A stretch of 64,000 nucleotides of DNA from Lonicera japonica (lineage: Eukaryota; Streptophyta; Magnoliopsida; Dipsacales; Caprifoliaceae): NCBI GenBank assembly GCA_021464415.1, contig CM038468.1, forward strand, positions 41,776,969 to 41,840,968, read 5' to 3'. This document shows, piece after piece, positions 58,961-64,000 of this stretch (within the stretch, counting starts at the first letter, position 1; each line of letters begins with the position of its first letter). Under the pieces are notes generated by a model. The model was not told the origin of the DNA. It was given only the letters and a program-made list of their open reading frames with translations, and searched no databases. Both the position numbers and the translations under genes were made by a program.

Positions 58961-59573
58961 CAGGCCGGCTGCTGTTGTTACTACTCATACTCACATTTTT
59001 CTTCGCTTAATTTTAACCAGGTAAAGGAAATGGCAAAAGCGCAAGATTGTCTTCTTCCCATGTGAGTGACTTCAGAAATGTTGCACATCGTTTTGGTGTC
59101 ACAAGGCAGGAGCAAGATCAAGCTGCGGTTAGTTGACTACTTGAATTGAGCCGTCAGAGCAAATTGCTTGGACATTTATATTGTTTTTTTGTACTTCAAT
59201 TTGGTAGGTTGATTCGCATAGAAAGGCTGCTGCTGCAACTGCTGCTGGCAAATTTAAAGATGAGATAATACCTGTGAATACCAAGGTGACAACTTTTATA
59301 TTGTAGCTCTGTAACATTCTGTCCTGTACTTCTTTTGGTTGTTTGGGCTTGAAGTTTTCAAATTTAATTTCTTGGAGGCCCTGATGATTATTATTTTAAC
59401 AGATTGTTGACCCAAAAAGTGGAGATGAAAGCCTGTTACTATTTCTGTTGATGATGGGATTCGCCCAAATACAACAATAGCGGATCTTAGAAAACTGAAA
59501 GCAGTATTTAAGAAAGATGGGAACCACCCACTGCTGGTATATTTGATTTGGAACACTATATGTCTGAATCTTG

Positions 59574-59845
59574 ATGCGCGTTTGATAAAAAAGTTGGAAA
59601 TTGAAAACATTACTAATCCTTATGAAAGCTGGAAAATGAGAAAGAGTGATTTGGTGAGATGTTCTATTACTCTTTCTGGTTTTCCATTCAATCCAGTTCT
59701 GTGGAGGATGGGTAAGAAAAAATTCCCATTAGAGAGAAAAAAAAATTAAAGGAGAAAATCTCACCAAATCATTCATTTCCTTTTCCAGTTTCCCATAACA
59801 CTAGACCGATTTTCAATCATTTTTAAACTTTTTATAAACGGACCC
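59574..59845. mobile_element. Tourist-like MITE in thiolase intron 9
   Basis: 272 bp between TTG at 59571-59573 and TTG at 59846-59848. Ends ATGCGCGTTTGATAAAAAAG and, inverted, GGGTCCGTTTATAAAAAG. Length and internal features (ATTTGGTGAGATG, TTTTCCAGTTTCCCAT) match the 8077/11172 family. Confidence 0.6.
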
Positions 59846-61618
59846 TTGGTTGATAAATATTATTTTGATTGTACAACGTTTCTTGCCTACATTGCAGGAA
59901 ATTCTAGCCAGGTGTCTGATGGTGCCGGAGCAGTCCTCCTCATGAAGAGAACTGTTGCGATGCAGAAAGGATTACCAATTCTTGGTGTATTTAGGTACAT
60001 GTGGACCAACTATGTAATATAAAAACTATGGTTTATTGAGTTAAAATATCTTAGAAGGTGTTATTATTGAGCATCATGATGTACTATACCTTCATAACAA
60101 GCTGAAACAGATGAGGTTCATTTAAATGAGAACAGTTACTAATAGAGAGGGTGCTTATTGCTTGTTCAATCAAGTGGTTTGATAAATATTTTCCATTTTG
60201 GGTCGTCCCAAAATGAGGTGCTGCATGCCATTTTCTATTTATTAAAAATTAACTTTATTACTTGGTGCCCTTGCAGGACTTTTGCCGCCGTTGGTGTAGA
60301 CCCTGCCATCATGGGTGTTGGTCCAGCAGTTGCAATCCCAGCTGCAGTGAAGTCTGCTGGTCTCGAACTCGATAACATTGATCTTTTTGAGATAAATGAG
60401 GTAAGTATAACATATGATAATTTATGCGCTCGCATATATATATACATATAGTTCATGCTGTTAGAATACTGTGAAATGTGTTATCTATTTTTTGCGCTCT
60501 TATGCAGGCGTTTGCGTCCCAATTTGTGTATTGCCGTAAGAAGCTGGAGCTCGATCCAGAAAAGATCAATGTGAATGGAGGTGCAATGGCCATTGGGCAT
60601 CCTTTGGGTGCAACAGGTACCAAAATTGCTGAGAATATGTTATTCGAGTTATATAAGTTTATACACCTCATCATATATATTTAAGTAGATATTCAGTGAG
60701 TTATAACCAAATAACAATGTAATATTTTGCTAAAAGATTATCTACCTATGTTGCAGAACTAGAACTTGCAATTTACACTGGCACTCTGGCAGACTTGTTT
60801 ATTCTGTTCTCATCACACATTCACACTGAAGTTGAAAGTTGAAACATAAGTATGCTAAGTAAAAATATGTATATATGTGTATTTCTGGAAAGAGGGTGAA
60901 CTAAATATTGATATACATTTCCGTTTCTGACTCTTTGAAATTTTAGGTAATCACCTTACCCACGTCCTAGTTGCTTTTTCTTTTCTTTTTTTTTTCTGAT
61001 AAAGTTTGGTTTTGTAAAAAGACGGACTCACTCACTATCGCTAGTGTCAGTGTGTATTTAAATTTGTATATGTTTATAGTTTGCTAGGTGTCTTATTTTT
61101 TATGACACTGTCCATCTTGGTTCCCCGTGTTGCTTGCACTGTGAGTTGGAAATTATTTTGCCTAGATGTAAATGGGGCCTAAAGAATAAATCCTTAAACT
61201 ACCAATATGTCTATTGGTCGAAGCTCAACATGAATGCTTCAAATTTCGTAGCACGCTGTATAATTGCTTTTGCTATTTTTATGCTTTTTGATGTGCAAAT
61301 GCCAACAGGAGCACGTTGTGTGGCCACACTATTGCATGAGATGAAGCGTCGTGGTAAAGACTGCCGATTTGGTGTGTGTCGATGTGTATAGGTGCCCATC
61401 TCTCTCTCACACATTCTATGTTGAATGCTCAAAACCTTTCTCGTGCTCACACAAATGTGTTAATAGTTGTTGGAAGATGATGTTTTTGACATGAAAACAT
61501 AAATGCAGGCACAGGAATGGGGGCTGCTGCTGTTTTCGAAAGAGGGGATGCATGTGATGAACTCTGCAATACACGGAGAATCGAAACCAACAATCTTCTG
61601 TCCAAGGATGCCCGGTAG

Positions 61619-62938
61619 GATTCGTCTATTCATCCAATAGCTTCCACAGTCGTCGCCCAATAATGACAGTTCAAATAATTTTTTTTAAAGCATTATAATA
61701 AGTTGATGCAATATTTTGATATTGTTTTGAGAACTCATAGTTAGTAGCTTTCTGTATTTTAACAATGCTTAATGCAAGTATTGAAGTACAATATATCCAA
61801 TCTCTGTATAAAAGTATCACATCTTATTTGGACCTACGCTAGAAAGCTATCTGTTACACTTGAAACTCTTAACTTCAAATATGTTAAATGCTGTCCCTGG
61901 GACACCCGATTCTTTTGCGCTCGTACCTAATCGAAGAACCAAGTCACTTATGATGCAGATTTTATTTTATTTTTGATTTGCACATTAGTTTTTTCAAATT
62001 TACTAGTTGGATATAGTTTTTTTTTTTTTTTTTTTTTGTTAAGAATGCAAAGGTTGGTTAAGATTAATTCTACACGGGAGTATTGATATTTTAATTTGGT
62101 GATTATTCATTAAGAATTACAATGGGTTTTGATACGGATGAATGTGATATAACCAATATAATATAATGTGTATCTATATAGTAGTTAGAAAGCACGCGAT
62201 ATGCATGTGAATAATAGAGATAATTAGCAATTCAAATAGATTATAAAATAGTTATTCTTATAAATCAAATATTACTATTTTTGCCCAAAAAGAGTACATA
62301 AAGATTTGTTGAAGTAAAAGTATGCTAAATAGATTTATATAAGATATTTGTAATAGTAAAATCAACATTGAATTACTTAATGGACTTGTATAAAATATTT
62401 GTAGTGCTTGGGGGCAATTGACAATTTTATTTTTAGTGTGAACCAAGAATTAAGGATTTTTTTTTTTTTTTTAATTTCTTTGGTTATCTTAGTATACCAG
62501 TGTTGATATCCATAACACTTTAAATAAATAAAAAATGAATGTGTTTTTTTTTTGACTTTTTTTAACAACCAACCTGTGGGAATCCAATCTCATTCCTGCA
62601 ACATTTTCCAGTGATTTGGCTAACTAAATTTTAATATAGATTTAGGGCTTTAATCAGATAATTTGGCTAACCGAAAGTTGGTACTAATTCATGACCTTAA
62701 TGAAGGTTGATCTGTAAAGTAGGTCCTCATACGTTAGAGTAGGGCCACATTGGGACAGCCTCTATCATCATGTGTTTATGAACTTGTACAGGGTAATTTT
62801 ATGTAATACCGTCCAATGAACAAAATGAATATGATCCTAATTTATAACCATTTTTCTAACTTCAGTAACAAATTTTTTTCCTGGGAACAATAAATATAGT
62901 CACTAAACAAAACATTTAGACCAATTATATGTATTTTA
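61619..62938. other. Downstream flank of the thiolase pseudogene
   Basis: AT-rich DNA with a poly-T run near 62018-62037 and several TA-rich stretches. The ORFs at 62258-62568 (minus) are low-complexity. No gene or bounded element seen. Confidence 0.4.
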
Positions 62939-63244
62939 GGGCTCATTTGATAACAACATGAAAAAAAAAGAGTTAATTTTTGAGAAAAATTAAAAAATAA
63001 GTTGAGACATGTGGTAAAATGTCTTCTTATTTTGCGACTTTTTTCATAGAAAAAATTTCTTTAGTAGTTGGCGAAGATAAATTCTTCACAAAAAATAATA
63101 AAGGATGAAGAACTTCTATTCTTAAAAATTAGCATGAAGTAGAGCATATTTCATCAGATGTCCCAACTTATTTTCTAACTTATATAGATGAAACAGTTTT
63201 TATTTATTTTTATCATTTTCTATATTATTATCAAACAAAATTTA
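62939..63244. mobile_element. Tourist-like MITE, right end decayed
   Basis: Left end TTA|GGGCTCATTTGATAAC at 62939; the right end reads TTATCAAACAAAATTT. Interior matches the 11172 copy (AAGTTGAGACATGTGG, TTCATAGAAAAAATTTCT). The right target duplication cannot be assigned. Confidence 0.65.
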
Positions 63245-63394
63245 AAATATAAATATAAAGATTCAACATTACAAACATATTGTAGGGTAGATTTTATAGG
63301 CAAATTAAATGGACCTTCCTCTTTTTAGGAATTAATTACAAACACCTCCCTTCTTTTTAGGTAGGTATTACAACAGCCTTCGTCATTGTTTAAT

Positions 63395-64000
63395 GGGACA
63401 ATTAAAAAAAATATTTTATTAGAGAAAGATTTTCACACTAAAGTCAAGAAATAATTTTTTTGTAAATAGAGGGCCTATTTTTTTATTTTATTGATAATAT
63501 GACATGTGTCTTTTTTTTTCATTGTAAAATGACATCCCAACCCTTAAAATAAACTAAAAAATACCAATATGCATTAAAATATGGACTGCAATATGAACTT
63601 TGCAGTCCATATTTTACTGCAATATAAACTTTGCAGTCCATATTTTTTGTGCAAAGTTCATATTGCAATCCATATTTTACTGTAATGTGAACTTTGCAGT
63701 CCATATTTCTAGTGCAAAGTTCATATTGCAGTCCATATTTCACTGCAAGATGAACTTTGCAGTTCATATTTTACTGCAATATGAATTTTGCAGTCCATAT
63801 TTTTTGTGCAAATTTCATAAAGAGGGGTAGTTTAGGTAATATATAACATGTTTTTATTAATTAAATAATATTTAAATTTATTCAAATATCTTCATTTAAA
63901 ATATAAAACAAAATATGCCTCTTACAGTAATTACCAATTAAAAATAGGCCCTTCATTCAAAAAAATATTATTCATTGGATTTTTGGTAAAAATCAATGTG
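63395..64000. mobile_element. Foldback-like element with palindromic tandem array (copy 2, cut by window end)
   Basis: Direct-orientation copy of 55016-55697. Both share AGAGAAAGATTTTCACACTA, GACATGTGTCTTTTTTTTTC and the alternating GCAATATGAACTTTGCAGTCC array (here about 63581-63808). It continues past the last base of the window. The 31-bp duplication of copy 1 is present once here. Confidence 0.75.

Larger units (their letters stand above)
55975..61618 (+). pseudogene. 3-ketoacyl-CoA thiolase (KAT2/PED1-like) pseudogene
   Basis: Peroxisomal 3-ketoacyl-CoA thiolase does the last step of fatty-acid beta-oxidation, releasing acetyl-CoA. Fourteen exons can be traced: 55975-56070, 57504-57580, 57689-57774, 57873-57999, 58574-58676, 58823-58890, 59021-59127, 59208-59285, 59403-59536, 59898-59994, 60277-60400, 60508-60616, 61309-61391, 61509-61618. 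Exon 1 keeps the PTS2 peroxisome signal RQRVLLQHL. Exon 5 has the active-site QCSSG, exon 12 IGHPLGATG and exons 13-14 the CIGTGMG block. Lesions: an extra T in the run at 57706-57709, three clustered indels at about 58624-58655, a TGA at 59063-59065 where Gly is expected, a lost A near 59427, extra bases near 59522-59530 and a lost base near 61371. The mix of indels, a nonsense change and substitutions argues for real decay, as the kinase, CCD4 and gag-pol frames nearby are clean. Introns are retained, so it is a duplicated rather than processed copy. Assembly error remains a minor alternative. Confidence 0.88.

Overview
The window is nuclear DNA of a flowering plant, most likely a eudicot. 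It has long AT-rich intergenic stretches, GT-AG introns, a chloroplast-targeted carotenoid dioxygenase, a plant PB1/Raf-like kinase, a PTS2-type peroxisomal thiolase copy and a dense load of plant transposon families. No bacterial, organellar or viral gene set is present. The species cannot be named from the sequence alone.

Layout: (1) 1-9330 holds a PB1-domain Raf-like MAP3K on the plus strand. I reconstructed eight coding exons (1145 aa), with transposons (hAT, tRNA-derived SINE, Tourist MITE) in its introns. (2) 9331-26640 is a repeat zone: a degenerate minus-strand LTR element carrying a MITE in one LTR, three pieces of one degenerate copia-like family (two of them head-to-head as a large inverted repeat), several MITEs, and one weak two-exon ORF. 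(3) 26648-28438 is an intact, intronless CCD4-type carotenoid cleavage dioxygenase on the minus strand with a TATA box just upstream. (4) 28560-46940 has no recognisable host gene; it holds MITEs (one nested in a copy of its own family), LINE RNase H remnants, a palindromic repeat array split by a 1.2-kb hAT element, and one promoter-like segment with no gene behind it. (5) 46940-52055 is a complete Ty1/copia retrotransposon with identical 259-bp LTRs, a perfect 5-bp target duplication, PBS, PPT and an uninterrupted 1368-aa gag-pol: a very recent insertion that may still be autonomous. (6) 55975-61618 is a 14-exon 3-ketoacyl-CoA thiolase (KAT2/PED1-like) copy with introns kept but several frameshifts and a nonsense codon, so an unprocessed pseudogene. 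Three MITEs sit in its introns and two copies of a palindromic foldback-like repeat flank it.

The two intact host genes (a signalling kinase and a plastid carotenoid dioxygenase) have no evident shared pathway; plant genes are not in operons and their adjacency is probably incidental. I found no convincing new multi-gene system. The most notable things are the intact copia element, the kinase's 15-residue SDSP repeat array, the decayed thiolase, and several self-inverted repeat loci that could form long hairpin RNAs. All target-site duplications and exon joins were read by eye; no alignment or database search was run.
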